Below are positions 10,512-22,345 of a stretch of 64,000 nucleotides of DNA, in pieces; positions within the stretch are counted from its first letter, which is position 1, and the number at the start of each line of letters is the position of its first letter. The stretch comes from Actinomucor elegans (Eukaryota; Mucoromycota; Mucoromycetes; Mucorales; Mucoraceae). The position numbers and the translations under genes were made by a program. The notes below the pieces were generated by a model. It saw nothing but the letters and a program-made list of their open reading frames with translations. It ran no database searches and had not been told where the DNA came from. The stretch spans positions 248,001 to 312,000 of the forward strand of contig JAMSLZ010000001.1 of the NCBI GenBank assembly GCA_026027325.1. The letters run 5' to 3'.

Positions 10512-12525
10512 ATGGCTGCTCAAATCGCTGAAGCCGTTGCTGATAAGCTTAGTCTCACTGAGAGTACGTGTCATTGAAAAAAGAAACAACTAGAAAAAGT
10601 TGTCTACTGAGAAAGAAAACTAATTCTCTCCCTTTTTTTTTTCGTAAAACAATAGCCGTGTTCGTCGATGAAGTTGCCGGCTGTGATACTCAAGGTAACG
10701 GTACCCAGGCTTCTCCCTTCAAGACTGTCTTGAAGGCTATTGAAGTCAAGGGCGAGAACATCAAGGTTCAAATTAAGAAAGACGCCGAAGGTTTTAAGGA
10801 TATTTCTGGCGCTGCTTTAAAGAAGGCCAAAAAGACCTTTGCCGAACAGCAAAAGAAGGCCAAGAAGCTTGCTGAACAACAAAAGAAGCAAGATGATGAC
10901 TTGAAGAAGAAGCAAGAGGATGAAGCCAAGGCCATTGAGCACGCCAAATCTATTGTTCTTACTGAAGACAAGTCTCTTCCTGCTGCTGAAAAGGTAATAT
11001 CATGATTTGAAATTGAGACCAGCGAAATATTGACTAGTATGATAGATCAAGATCCGTCAATCCACTGAAAAGAGAAACAAGCGTGTCAAAGTTTCTGGTT
11101 GGGTCCATCGTCTTCGTGTTCAAGGTAAGGATATGATGTTTATCATCCTTCGTGATGGTTCTGGTTACTTGCAATGTGTCTTGACCGGTAAATTGGTAAG
11201 TCTTTCTTATAGTTATGGTTGAAATTGAACAGGAATTGATACTATATGTTCCTTAGTGCCACACTTATGATGCTATTACTCTTACCAATGAGTCCACCGT
11301 TACCATTTGGGGTGTCATTAATGAACTTCCCGAAGGTAAGACTGCTCCCGGTAACCATGAATTGGTTGCTGATTACTGGGAGATTGTCGGCAAGTCTCCC
11401 AGCGGTGATGATGCCTTCAACAACAAAGTTACTCCTGATGCCGATCCTTCTTATCTTTTGGATAACCGTCATCTTGTCCTTCGTGGTGAAACTGCTTCTG
11501 CTGTTCTCAGAGCCAGAGCTGAAGTTATCAAGTCCTTCCGTGCTTTCTACGAAGAGCAACACTTTACTGAAGTCACTCCTCCCTGTATGGTCCAAACTCA
11601 AGTTGAAGGTGGCTCTACCTTGTTTGCCTTCAACTACTATGGTGAAAATGTAATATGTATATAACACAACGGATGTGCAATCACTAATGCTCTTGATTTT
11701 AGGCTTACTTGACTCAATCTTCTCAACTTTACCTCGAAACATGTCTTCCTTCTCTTGGTGATGTTTTTTGTCTTGCTGAATCATACCGTGCTGAAAAGTC
11801 TCATACCCGTAGACATTTATCCGAATATTCTCACTTAGAAGCTGAGATGGCTTTCATCGAATTCGATGATTTATTAGATCACCTCGAGAACATGATGTGC
11901 TTTGTCATTGATCGTACATTGGCTGATGAAGAGACTGCCAAGTTGGTCAAGCAATTGAACCCTGATTTCAAGAAGCCTGCTCGTCCTTTCCTCCGTATGA
12001 AGTATGAAGATGCCATCAACTACTTGAAGGAAAATGATATCAAGAAGGAAGATGGTTCTTTCTACGAATTTGGTGAAGATATTCCCGAAGCTCCTGAGCG
12101 TGCCATGACTGACAAGATTGGTCGTCCTATCTTCCTTACTCATTTCCCTGCTGAAATCAAGGCTTTCTATATGCAAAAGGTTCCTTCTGATAGACGCGTC
12201 ACTGAGAGTGTCGATGTCTTGATGCCTGGTGTTGGTGAAATCGTTGGTGGTAGTATGAGAATGGATAACAGAGTAAGTAGCTAGAGATTCTTTGTTTGCT
12301 ACCATATATTAACCATAAAAATAGGAAGAGTTATTGGCAGCATATGGTACTGCTGGTATCGACCCTGCTCCTTATTACTGGTACACAGATCAACGTAAGT
12401 ATGGTACTACTCCTCATGGTGGCTATGGTCTTGGTGTTGAGCGTTTCCTCGCATGGCTCCTTAACCGTTACACTGTCCGTGAATGTAGTCTCTATCCTCG
12501 TTTCACTGGTAGATGTACTCCTTAA
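10512..12525 (+). CDS. DED81: Cytosolic asparaginyl-tRNA synthetase (class IIb)
   Basis: Charges tRNA(Asn) with asparagine in the cytosol. Six exons: 10512-10563, 10656-10993, 11046-11195, 11257-11649, 11703-12272 and 12325-12525, giving 567 aa, close to the eukaryotic cytosolic enzyme. Residues to about 113 form the eukaryote-type N-terminal extension, ending in a Lys/Gln/Glu-rich helix ([13 protein letters not shown]). The OB-fold anticodon-binding domain follows ([19 protein letters not shown]). The class II core shows motif 2 ([17 protein letters not shown]), the AsnRS-typical segments [12 protein letters not shown] and [15 protein letters not shown], and motif 3 ([13 protein letters not shown]). 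All junctions are phase-consistent. The [10 protein letters not shown] region favours AsnRS over AspRS. No mitochondrial presequence is seen. Confidence 0.96.
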
Positions 12526-14120
12526 TTTAGAACTATCTCAACCTCAAATAAATGTATTAAACAATGTATGTGGCTTGGTTATGTATTGTATACTGTTTAG
12601 TAGATTGGGAAAGCTATGATAGGGATTCTATGGTGTAGTGTTGGCAAAGGATGCGACTTGAATGGTCAATAAATCTTGTGAAGAGATATTACAGTCAACA
12701 GCGACGAAAAAACGTTATCGTATAGAAACTGTCACTAAATCACAAATGTAAAGAAACAGAAATATTGAAATACAGTTGAGACTTTGTAAGATGCCGCTGT
12801 TCATTTTAAATAAGTGCTACTAAACAGATACAATTTCTGGTAGAGGCTGGTCGAGAAATCAACAGATGATCAGATATTCCTGTATAAAGCACGTAATTCA
12901 CTAGTAATCATTAAGTTAAAATTCTAACAAATGCATTAGTTCATTTTGAGTGTAGGCTACTAAACAGATCAAAGATTTTATCGAGATTGATCGAGGTCTA
13001 AATACTATTGCTACCCTTGATGGGTGCATTTTGATTGTTGCTTAACGCCCTCGACTAGTTCAAGTTTAACCTTGTAACTGCTGGTTAAAATTTGTTCAAA
13101 ATGAAGCGTTGTGCCTATTAGAACCATTATCTGGCCGAAGCATAATGGGTATATCACATTTTCGTAATATATTATAAATCGTGTCCATTCCTCAACTGAC
13201 TTTGGTCAAAAGTCGCATCTGATAAATGATCCAGGCTCAAAATGAGCGGATGCGGCTACTGAATAATATTATCTATTGAAGCTCTATGAATATATTATAT
13301 TTATTGATTAATCAGTAGTAAATTATATGTATTTTATACGACGATGAGCAATGATCTATAAAATTCTCGTCCAATTCGATCCGAAATCTGATTTGATTAT
13401 TGGTTTAAAATGAACGATTGCATCAAACATAAATTCTCGATTAACTGAAATACAATGAATATACTATAATATATTAATGATTATCAATAAACTATATATT
13501 TCCTATATCAATATCTGGAATCTCTCGACTAAAAGTCATCTCTGAATATTACAAACAGACTTTTATACCTGTCCTATCCATTACCATTCACTTGAGATGT
13601 TAGCGCCTATTATCATGGCTTGGTTTTGGAGCACGAAAACACGTCACAATATTTTGTTCATGCATTGACTTCAAGCATTGCATTGATGGCCAGCACAAGG
13701 CCTCTTGTTGAACCAGGAGAAAGAGCTGCTAAAACTAAGATTTAGTTGATATAGGACGTATTGCTTAAGAATTGTAAGCTGGTGAGGGCAGGATCATCTT
13801 TGTAAGTTTTTTCAATGATGAATGTTCTTTCCCAATTTAGCACAAAAGTTCTTTCATCGAACCCTTGCCAAGTTGTTATTTGTTATTAAAAGTAGGCGTT
13901 TTTACTGTCCCTAAAGATGCATTTTTCTCCTTTCTTTCTAAGAGCGCATCAACAGCAAGCGCTTCAGCCAGTTTTGTCATGGCACGAGAGATGGTCGGAT
14001 ATTGATTTATTCCATATTAGTAACAGTAGGACTGCTTTTCAGACCAAAAGCACCAAATAACCTCGAAAAAAATTTGACATATAGATCTCTTTTATAAATT
14101 TCGATCCTTTTTGCTTCAAC
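12526..14120. other. Intergenic region rich in a degenerate recurring motif
   Basis: About 1.6 kb without a recognisable gene. It contains several diverged copies of a motif resembling 'CATGCTCAAAATGAGC-GTTGCAT' (13094-13115, 13231-13257, 13402-13427) and two copies of CTACTAAACAGAT (about 12819 and 12949), as described under findings. The last about 200 bp should contain the BMS1 promoter. Confidence 0.5.
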
Positions 14121-17100
14121 ATGGAGGAAAGAACACAAAAGGCTCACATCAAAAAGAAGGCCGGAAAGAAGGTCGAACGTAAAAAGGAAAACAAGTTCAC
14201 CAACGCCAAAAAGTCGAGTAACCCTAAAGCTTTTACTTTTCAAAGTGCTGGAAGAGCCGAGAAAAATGTTAGAAGAAACAACGATTTAGGTGAAAAGAAG
14301 CTTCATGTACCCTTAGTTGATCGTACACCTATTGAATCACCTCCTGTGGTCATTGCAGTCGTTGGTCCTCCTGGTGTAAGCTATAGAGAGGCAGAGAGAG
14401 TATAAATAAGGTACTAATATATATATATATTTCATTATAGACTGGTAAATCCACATTGATCCGTTCTTTAGTCAAGCGCTATACCAAACACAACCTGAAC
14501 GAGATCAAGGGTCCTATTACCGTCGTTAGCGGTAAAAAGAGACGCTTGACCTTTATGGAATGCAATAACGATATGAATTCAATGATTGATGTGGCCAAGG
14601 TCGCAGATCTTGTCTTGTTGATGATTGATGCTAGTTTTGGTTTCGAAATGGTGGGTATTCCGTTAAACAAGCTCAGAGTGTATTTAGTACTTATCACTAC
14701 GATTCTATAGGAAACATTCGAGTTTTTGAACATTTTGCAGTCGCATGGTTTTCCCAAAGTGATGGGTGTGCTTACTCATTTAGACAAGTTCCGTAATAAC
14801 AAAACATTAAAGACCACCAAGAAGCGATTAAAGAATCGTTTCTGGACCGAAATTTATCAGGGTGCCAAACTCTTTTACCTTTCAGGCATCATCAACGGCA
14901 AATACCCCAACATGGAGATTCAGAACTTGTCGCGTTTCATTTCTGTCATGAAGTTCAGACCTCTTATTTGGAGAAACACCCATCCTTATGTCGTGGCTGA
15001 TCGTATTGAAGATTTGACAGATCCCGAATTATTGCATCGTAAACCCAACTGTGATCGTACTGTCACTTTGTATGGTTACTTGCGTGGTACCAATCTTAAG
15101 CCCAATATGCGTGTACATATTCCTGGTGCAGGTGATCATTATTTAGCTGATGTTTCTGTCTTGCCTGATCCATGTCCTTTGCCCGACAAAGAACGTAAGC
15201 GCTTGGATGAAAAGAACAAGTTGATTTACGCTCCCATGTCGGATGTTGGTGGTGTCATGTATGATAAGGATGCTGTATATATTAATGTGCCCGGTCATTT
15301 CACTAAAAAATCTGCTTATGCTCCTGTTGACCTTCAGCAAGACGGCCAAGAGCAACCTGCAGAAGAAGAGGAAGAGGAAGTAATTCCTCATGGCACTGGT
15401 GAAAAACTAGTTATGAATCTGCAAGACGCTCAAGATACGCTGGCTTCTCAATTGGAAGACTCCGAGTTGCGCATCTTTTCTGGCTCAGCACCTGTAAAAG
15501 CTGCTGATGTCAAGGAATCTTTAGAGCAAGATGAAAGCGGTAGAACCCGTAGACGTGCTGTCTTTGGTAATGAAGATGAAGGTGAAGATGAAGATATGGA
15601 AGATGATGACGAGGATGATGAAGATGATCTTATGGATGTAGGCGAGGACGATGATGATGAAGAAGATGCACCTCGCCGTGGTAAAGCATTGAGCAAATTT
15701 GACACGAGAAATATCCCCAAGAAGGGCGAGAAGGACGCTAAAGAAGAGAATGATAATGAAGCCGATTTTGAATTTGCTGATTCTGACAGTGATTTGGGTG
15801 AAGACGATGACCAGGAGGAGATGGTCTTGGTTGATGGTCGTAGAAAGAGAGATTCTGATGATGAAGAACTTGCAGGTGAACTTCGTTGGAAGGCTAACCT
15901 TCAAGAAAAGGCCAGCAACATGTTCTCTAACCACAGACGTACCAACTTGATGACTCTTATCTATAACAACCCCGATCTTACTCCAGAGGACATTTTGAAC
16001 GGTAATTACGGTGATGACGCTGATACCAATGCCGAGAATGAAGTGGAAGATGCAGAGGATGAAGAATTCTTCAAGTTGAATCGTGAAAACGCCAATAACG
16101 CCGTCGTTATCGACAGTAGCCGTGATCCTATCGACATGGAGGAGTTGGAGGAATGGGATGATGAGGATACATTGGATTCTATCAGAAACCGTTTCATTAC
16201 TGGCGACATTAATGCTACCACTGAAAGCGCTTTCCCACCTGAAGAAGATGAAGTTGAAGGTGATTTTGAAGATTTGGAAGCTGAAGAGGACGAAGGAGCC
16301 AATGATGAAGAAACCGGCAAGAAGTCCAAGAGAGATAAAGAAGCCATGATCCCTGATCCTATGAGAGTAGAACGTGAAAGACTTGCAAAGCGTAAAGAAG
16401 AGCTTCGCAAGAAGTTTACTGAAGAGTTTGGTGATGATGATGAAGGACCAAAGATGGACTTTTATGAGCAAAAGAAGTCTGAAATCGAGCAGCAATTACA
16501 AACTAATCGTGCTGAATTTGAGCACGATGATCCTCATACAAGAGCTATGGTTGAGGGCTATCGCCCTGGTAGCTATGTTCGTCTTTTGATCAAGGACATG
16601 CCTTGCGAATTCGTCGAAAACTTTGATCCTACTTACCCTGTGCTCGTCGGTGGTCTTTTAACTACTGAAAATCAATTTGGTTGGGTGCAAGTCAGAATCA
16701 AGCGTCACCGTTGGCATCCCAAGATCCTCAAGACCAATGATCCTCTTATCTTCTCAATGGGTTGGAGACGTTTCCAGAGTATTCCCATTTATTCCCTTAA
16801 TGATGGCACACGTAACCGTATGCTGAAATATACGCCTGAGCATATGCATTGTCTTGCTACATTCTATGGTCCTGTACACACTCCCAATACTGGTTTCTGT
16901 GCAGTTCAAAATGTTACAGATAATAGGGCTGTAAGTTTATGTCTAGTTTCCTTCGTATGCTTTTACTCATCATATTTATATAGTTCTCTTTCCGTATCAG
17001 CGCAACTGGTGTTGTTGTAGATATCAGTCAATCTACCGAGATTGTAAAGAAGTTGAAATTGACAGGTCATCCTACCAAGGTTTACAGAAACACAGCCTTT

Positions 17101-17903
17101 GTTAAAGACATGTTTACGTCGTCACTGGAAGTTGCCAAGTTTGAAGGTGCCAATATCCGTACTGTCTCTGGTATTAGAGGTCAGGTAAAGAAGGCATTGC
17201 CCAAGCCTGAAGGCCATTTCCGTGCTACTTTTGAAGATAAGGTGCTAATGAGTGGTATGTATACAATCATGAATGAATGAATTACTGGTACTTATTGTCT
17301 TTGTATAGATATTGTCTTCTTGAGAGCATGGTATCCTATTAAGCCTCGTAAATTCTATAATCCTGTCACATCATTATTATTGTCTTCGAAACAAAAATGG
17401 CAAGGTATGCGTACTACTGGTCAAGTCAGAAAAGAGCTGGATCTCCATGCCCCTCAAAAAGTGGATTCCATCTACAAGGTAAAGCGATACATTAAGTTGT
17501 TTCATATGTTGATGTATTAATACTCGTCTTTTACTAGCCTATTGAAAGAAAAGAGCGTCGTTTCAACCCATTAAAGGTTCCAAAGGCACTTCAAGCGGAA
17601 TTACCGTTTGCCAGTAAACCCAAGAACGCTATTAAGGGCAAAAAGAAATCCTATTTAAGCAAGCGAGCTGTCATTCTCGAGCCCGAGGAAAAGAAGATTG
17701 TGACGCTTATGCAGCAACTTAACACACTTCGTAATGAAAAGGATCGTAAACGTAAACTCAAGGATACAGAGCGTCGTAGTGAGCTTGAAAAGAAGAGAGC
17801 CAAGATCGCTGAAATCAACGAAATCAAGACTAAGGAACGTCGCAAGACTTACTTCCGTAAAGAACAAGAAAAGACTACTAGAGCAGCCAATTCCACACGT
17901 TAG
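14121..17903 (+). CDS. BMS1: Ribosome biogenesis GTPase Bms1
   Basis: Nucleolar GTPase of the small-subunit processome; with Rcl1 it is needed for 18S rRNA maturation. Exons are 14121-14375, 14441-14650, 14711-16930, 16984-17254, 17309-17478 and 17538-17903, giving 1163 aa, similar to yeast Bms1. The N-terminus is basic ([15 protein letters not shown]), then [14 protein letters not shown]. The P-loop GPPGTGKST is split by intron 1 between GPPG and TGKST. G4-like LTHLDKF follows. A large acidic middle (about 15580-16330; Asp/Glu runs) precedes the conserved C-terminal domain ([65 protein letters not shown]). It ends in a Lys/Arg/Glu-rich coiled coil. The gene is 402 bp upstream of ADE12 on the same strand. 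Confidence 0.96.
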
Positions 17904-18306
17904 ACTTTATATACATACTACACTTCATCTTTCATTATCTTTTAATAAAAAACCTCAATGTAACTATGCCAAAAGTCGATTGGTCTGCTCATATAACGCG
18001 TTCTGAATTCAAAAAAAAAAAGAAAAACGCGTCCTACACTCTCAAGATAGTGCTCTAATCTTGATAGAAGGGCAAGACAGATCATTGAGGTCCCGCGTTT
18101 TTCAAACTAAACTAGATGAATGGAAGGTTGCGGGTGCGATTAAACCAATTAGATCAAGATGCTAGCTACAAGCCATCAAAGAGTCATCCTCGGACAAATT
18201 TTTTTATCGGGGTCAGTATCTAACCCTGCCAAACAATTTTTTCTATTTAATGAGCAAGCTAGTGTCGAGCTTTTGTTCTTGTTGGTTTTCCTCATTTTAA
18301 ATCATA
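17904..18306. other. BMS1-ADE12 spacer
   Basis: 403 bp holding the BMS1 3' end (an AATAAA-like sequence occurs about 40 nt after the stop) and the ADE12 promoter. No gene seen. Confidence 0.6.
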
Positions 18307-19789
18307 ATGTCTATATTGCAAAAGGGTCGTCTTTCTGTTGTGCTTGGTGCTCAGTGGGGTGACGAAGGTAAGGGTAAGCTGTCAGATATCCTTTGCGCTG
18401 AAGCAGAGATCTGTGCTCGTTGTGCTGTAAGTTGATATTGGACATATTTTGACCTGGTTACTAACATTATTATTTGATCTAGGGCGGTAATAATGCTGGT
18501 CATACTATTGTCGTGAATGATGTTAAATACGATTTCCATATGCTTCCTTCTGGTAAAGTAGCTAAGTTTGCTTTCTTCGAAAGTTTTGTGTAAAATTAAC
18601 AGTTTGTTTCAGGTTTGATCAACCCCAACTGTGTTGCTTTGATCGGTAATGGTGTCGTTGTTCACTTGCCATCTTTCTTTGAGGAAAAGGCCAAGCTTGA
18701 AGCAAAGGGTAAGGAGGGAAAAAAGAAGAAGAAAAAAAGAACCTGCGTAGATGCCAATTAATATGAAAAAAAAAATTTTTAGGCCTCAACTGTGAAGGTC
18801 GCCTTCTTCTTTCCGACCGTGCTCATCTCGTTTTCGATCTCCACCAAAAGATTGATGGTCTCAAGGAAATTGAGTTGGGCCGCGGCAGCATCGGCACCAC
18901 CGGTAAGGGTATTGGCCCTACTTACTCTTCCAAGGCCTCTCGTTCTGGTATTCGCGTCCACCATCTCTATGAATTCGAAGAATTCTCTGCTCGTTTCAGA
19001 ACCATGGTTGAAAACAAGCGTAAGCGTTATGGCAACTTTGAATACGATGTTGAAGGTGAACTTGCTCGCTATAAGGAACTTGCTGAACGCGTCAAGCCTT
19101 ATGTTATTGATACCATCCCTTATCTCCACGAACAAATTAAGGCCGGTAAGCGTATCCTCGTTGAAGGTGCTAACGCCTTGATGCTCGATATCGATTTCGG
19201 TACCTACCCTTATGTCACTTCTTCCAGCACCTCTGTCGGTGGTGTCTGTACCGGTCTTGGTGTCCCTGCCCACAAGGTCTCTAACGTTATTGGTGTTGTA
19301 AAGGCCTACTGTACTCGTGTTGGTGGTGGTCCCTTCCCCTCTGAGCAATTGAACGAAATTGGTGAACATCTTCAAACTGTTGGTTTTGAATTCGGTGTTA
19401 CTACAGGCCGTAAGCGTCGTTGTGGTTGGTTGGATCTTGTCGTAGTCAACTACTCTAGCATGATCAACGGCTACACAAGTTTCAACTTGACCAAGCTCGA
19501 TATTCTCGATCAATTACCTACCATCAAGGTCGCTGTCGCTTACCATTTGAACGGTAAAAAGTTGACCTCTTTCCCCGCTGATCTTGATCTTTTATCTAAG
19601 GTTGAGGTTGAATACGTTGAACTTCCCGGTTGGATGACTGATATCTCCAAGATTACCAAGTATGAAGACCTTCCTGAGAATGCCAAGAAGTACATTGCTT
19701 TTATCGAGAAGGAGACTGGCGTTCCTGTCGAATGGATCGGTGTCGGCCCTGGCAGAGAAGCCATGATCCACAAGCCTGTTTCCAACTAA
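18307..19789 (+). CDS. ADE12: Adenylosuccinate synthetase
   Basis: Catalyses GTP-dependent joining of IMP and aspartate to adenylosuccinate, the first committed step from IMP to AMP, in the cytosol. Exons are 18307-18426, 18483-18552, 18613-18708 and 18783-19789, giving 430 aa as usual for the family. Signature motifs are [11 protein letters not shown] (phosphate loop with catalytic Asp), [69 protein letters not shown] and the C-terminal GVGPGREAM. Three introns crowd the first third; the large last exon is uninterrupted. Codon use is strongly biased, suggesting high expression. Confidence 0.98.
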
Positions 19790-21907
19790 AATCACACCTC
19801 CTTGCACATAGATTATCCTCCATTGTTATACATTCATATCTAGTTTTTCAACGAATAAACTCATTTTATCAAACGTCGTGTACAATAATCTTTTAGTCAT
19901 GTGGGAAGTACTCATCTATTCTTTCCTTTCTTGATCCATCTAATCAGTCAATGAGACAGTCTCTTATGGTACCACATCTTTCCTTGAGAATAAGATGCGG
20001 GGGCTCTTGGCAAGTTCCCATCAGTTTGGTAATACTAGGTTTGCTGAAAACCGTACCAAATCAAGAATCACGCGGCAATTTAAATAGACAATGGTGGGCT
20101 ACAGAAGGAATGAAGAAGAAAAAAAGATACATTTAATGTCAAATATGAATTGAAATAAATTTGGCAATTCACCAGATGCATCAAGTAATTTCTAACATGG
20201 ACAACTAACTAGATGCTACATTTAAATGAGATCGATCATCATCATTAATTAGTGCACCATGCGAATTTTCCAAACTACGATTTCGGAAAGATTATTGAGA
20301 CAAAAAAAAACGCAAAAAACCAGAAATAATAATATGTACTGTCCCAAGGGCATATTAGTACATATAGCTTTGATATACGTTACAGATGATTCCATTTTCC
20401 TTCGAGTGATAGGTTTTAATAGATTGAAATTTTGTCTCCATTATTTTCAGGAAACTATGTCGGAATTATCTAAACCCTATCTAGTTTTATATATAGTTCA
20501 TACAATGATTGAGCCCACAAGAAACATTTCTATTTCAGATTTAAAAGCTCTCATTTGTTTAGTTGACAATTTAATATATATATTTTTTTTGGGTGTTTTG
20601 TACTGCAGAATTTTATTATTATTGGGGGGGGAGGAGACTTTTCATTTGGCGATCGCCAATAAGACGTAAGCCTCTACTACAGGACCAAGACCACTTTCCG
20701 CTCGTACCTAGTTCTATTAAGTGGAGCTATAGAGGACAAGAGCCTATTTTATATAATAGAGGTTGTGAGTCCAAATAGAAAGAAGAATAATTCTTTAGAC
20801 AGAAAAAATATTTAATTGGTGGAAGCCTCTAGTTTTTCAATCACTCAATCACTGTGCGCATCTGTATATTACTATAAACGTATTGCTCTCTTCCCCCTAC
20901 ATATGCCCCAAACTTCAAATCCTAATACTGATTAACTCTGGAGTTAACAAATAGTTCGTAAACCTCATTGAGGGGCTCACGAGCCAATGCATTCAATCTT
21001 CAACAGTCAATGAAGCCGTTGAAGCTAAATTCCACCGAGGCGAAAACCAATATGGGCCAATTAATGCGTATTCGGTTGGCATACCATATTAAGCAAGAGG
21101 CTTAACCTCGATTTTACTCTAGCACTTTATTCTTTTTTATAGCGTTTCATTAAAACATTCATTCTATAAAAATATGCTTACATCGAGAACATCACTAAAG
21201 TCAAGTCTTGGCTCAATTCTATCCCTCTTTAACAGCCTTTATGCATCCCTAATGTTCCATTTTTTTTGATTTTTTTTTATATTTTTGATTCATGAAAGAT
21301 CGACTATTCTTCTATTTTGGTATTGAACCGCTAACATATTCTCCTTTTAATCCGACTCCTTGACATTACACTGCCAACATGATCTTATACATATACCAAA
21401 TAAAGCAATAGTTACCCGCTGATTCGATTTGGAAAGGGGATGTTTTATCTGGTTTTGTAAGCCTAGACAATTCCAAATAGTTCCTGTATACACAAGCTGA
21501 ATGCTGAAAAAAAAAAACGCAACTTTTATCCATAATAGTTACACACTCTACAGCAACTTAACTGCTGGTTAGAATCATTTAAAATACAACATGCATAGCA
21601 TGGTCATACCCCAGAAGCGAGTGCAAAGGCCACTTTAGGAGTGCAATGTTATCCTGATATCCAAATCGGAAAAAATATCGATCAAGATCTACAGTGAAAA
21701 CAAGTATTAAAGTGCCAAAAAAACAAGTTTCTTTACTTGACACGCTGTATTAAAACCTGAAAGTAATGCCCCATCTAGCCCTTTGACCCCACACAACGCC
21801 CTCCCTTGGGTTCTATGAGACTCTATATGCATGTATGTTGGATGTTTAACTTTATTTGAAGCAAAGAATGACGGGTATATAGTGTTACTCTATCTCTACA
21901 TGACATG
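19790..21907. other. Intergenic region, no gene supported
   Basis: About 2.1 kb of AT-rich sequence after ADE12. ORFs at 20259-20669 and 20593-20778 have no recognised motif. The second is somewhat GC-richer (GCGATCGC around 20650) and could be a scrap of a lost gene, but I cannot assign it. Confidence 0.45.
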
Positions 21908-22345
21908 CTATTGTAGCAAGGAACGTATAGAGGGCAATACTTGATGGATTGGGCTAGGATTTAATGGACGCATAGGTGCAACACAATGACTGCTTGGAAC
22001 TAATTCAATTGAAGGATACATGTCATTACATTCAAGAGGCTGAGGCCTTTGTAGTCTTATAGGTGGCAATTGAAGAGAACGGAGACGGCTGTCTGCTTCA
22101 TGAGTACGGACATGTCTGATGAGTTCGTCTGAACGCGAAAACTTTTTAGAACAGCCATTATGTGTGCAGTGATGGGGTTTTTCGCCTGTGTGGATACGGA
22201 TGTGCCTTGTACGGTGTTCTAAACGAAAGAAGGATTTGGAGCACATAGGGCATTTGTAGCGTCGTCTACTGCTTATATCAGAAGTATTTTTTGTGTGCTG
22301 ATGTTGGCTGAAAGCATTAGTTTGGTGACAAAAGATGGAAGACAT
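21908..22345 (-). CDS. Short CreA/Mig1-like C2H2 zinc-finger protein
   Basis: Single-exon 145-aa protein with two adjacent C2H2 fingers: C32/C35-H48/H52 and C60/C65-H78/H82, joined by the canonical linker HTGEKP. The finger sequences ([31 protein letters not shown]) match the Mig1/CreA class, which binds GC-box promoter sites such as SYGGRG to repress genes under glucose. The protein is far shorter than CreA or Mig1 and lacks their long C-terminal regulatory region; instead it ends in a Pro/Leu-rich tail with LQLPPIRLQ and [10 protein letters not shown], which may be short docking motifs (inference). It is flanked on both sides by more than 2 kb without genes. It could be a dedicated regulator rather than the main carbon repressor. 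Confidence 0.82.
   Translation of the reverse strand: MSSIFCHQTNAFSQHQHTKNTSDISSRRRYKCPMCSKSFFRLEHRTRHIRIHTGEKPHHCTHNGCSKKFSRSDELIRHVRTHEADSRLRSLQLPPIRLQRPQPLECNDMYPSIELVPSSHCVAPMRPLNPSPIHQVLPSIRSLLQ

Noticed and set aside
15521..16495. Long minus-strand ORF opposite BMS1
   Set aside because: It is the antisense shadow of the acidic GAT/GAA-rich part of Bms1, giving an artificial hydrophobic translation.
18779..19513. 244-aa minus-strand ORF opposite adenylosuccinate synthetase
   Set aside because: Shadow of a strongly codon-biased conserved gene on the other strand; no independent motif.
20593..20778. 61-aa ORF in a slightly GC-rich patch
   Set aside because: No motif, no start context and no flanking exons; could be a relic but unsupported.
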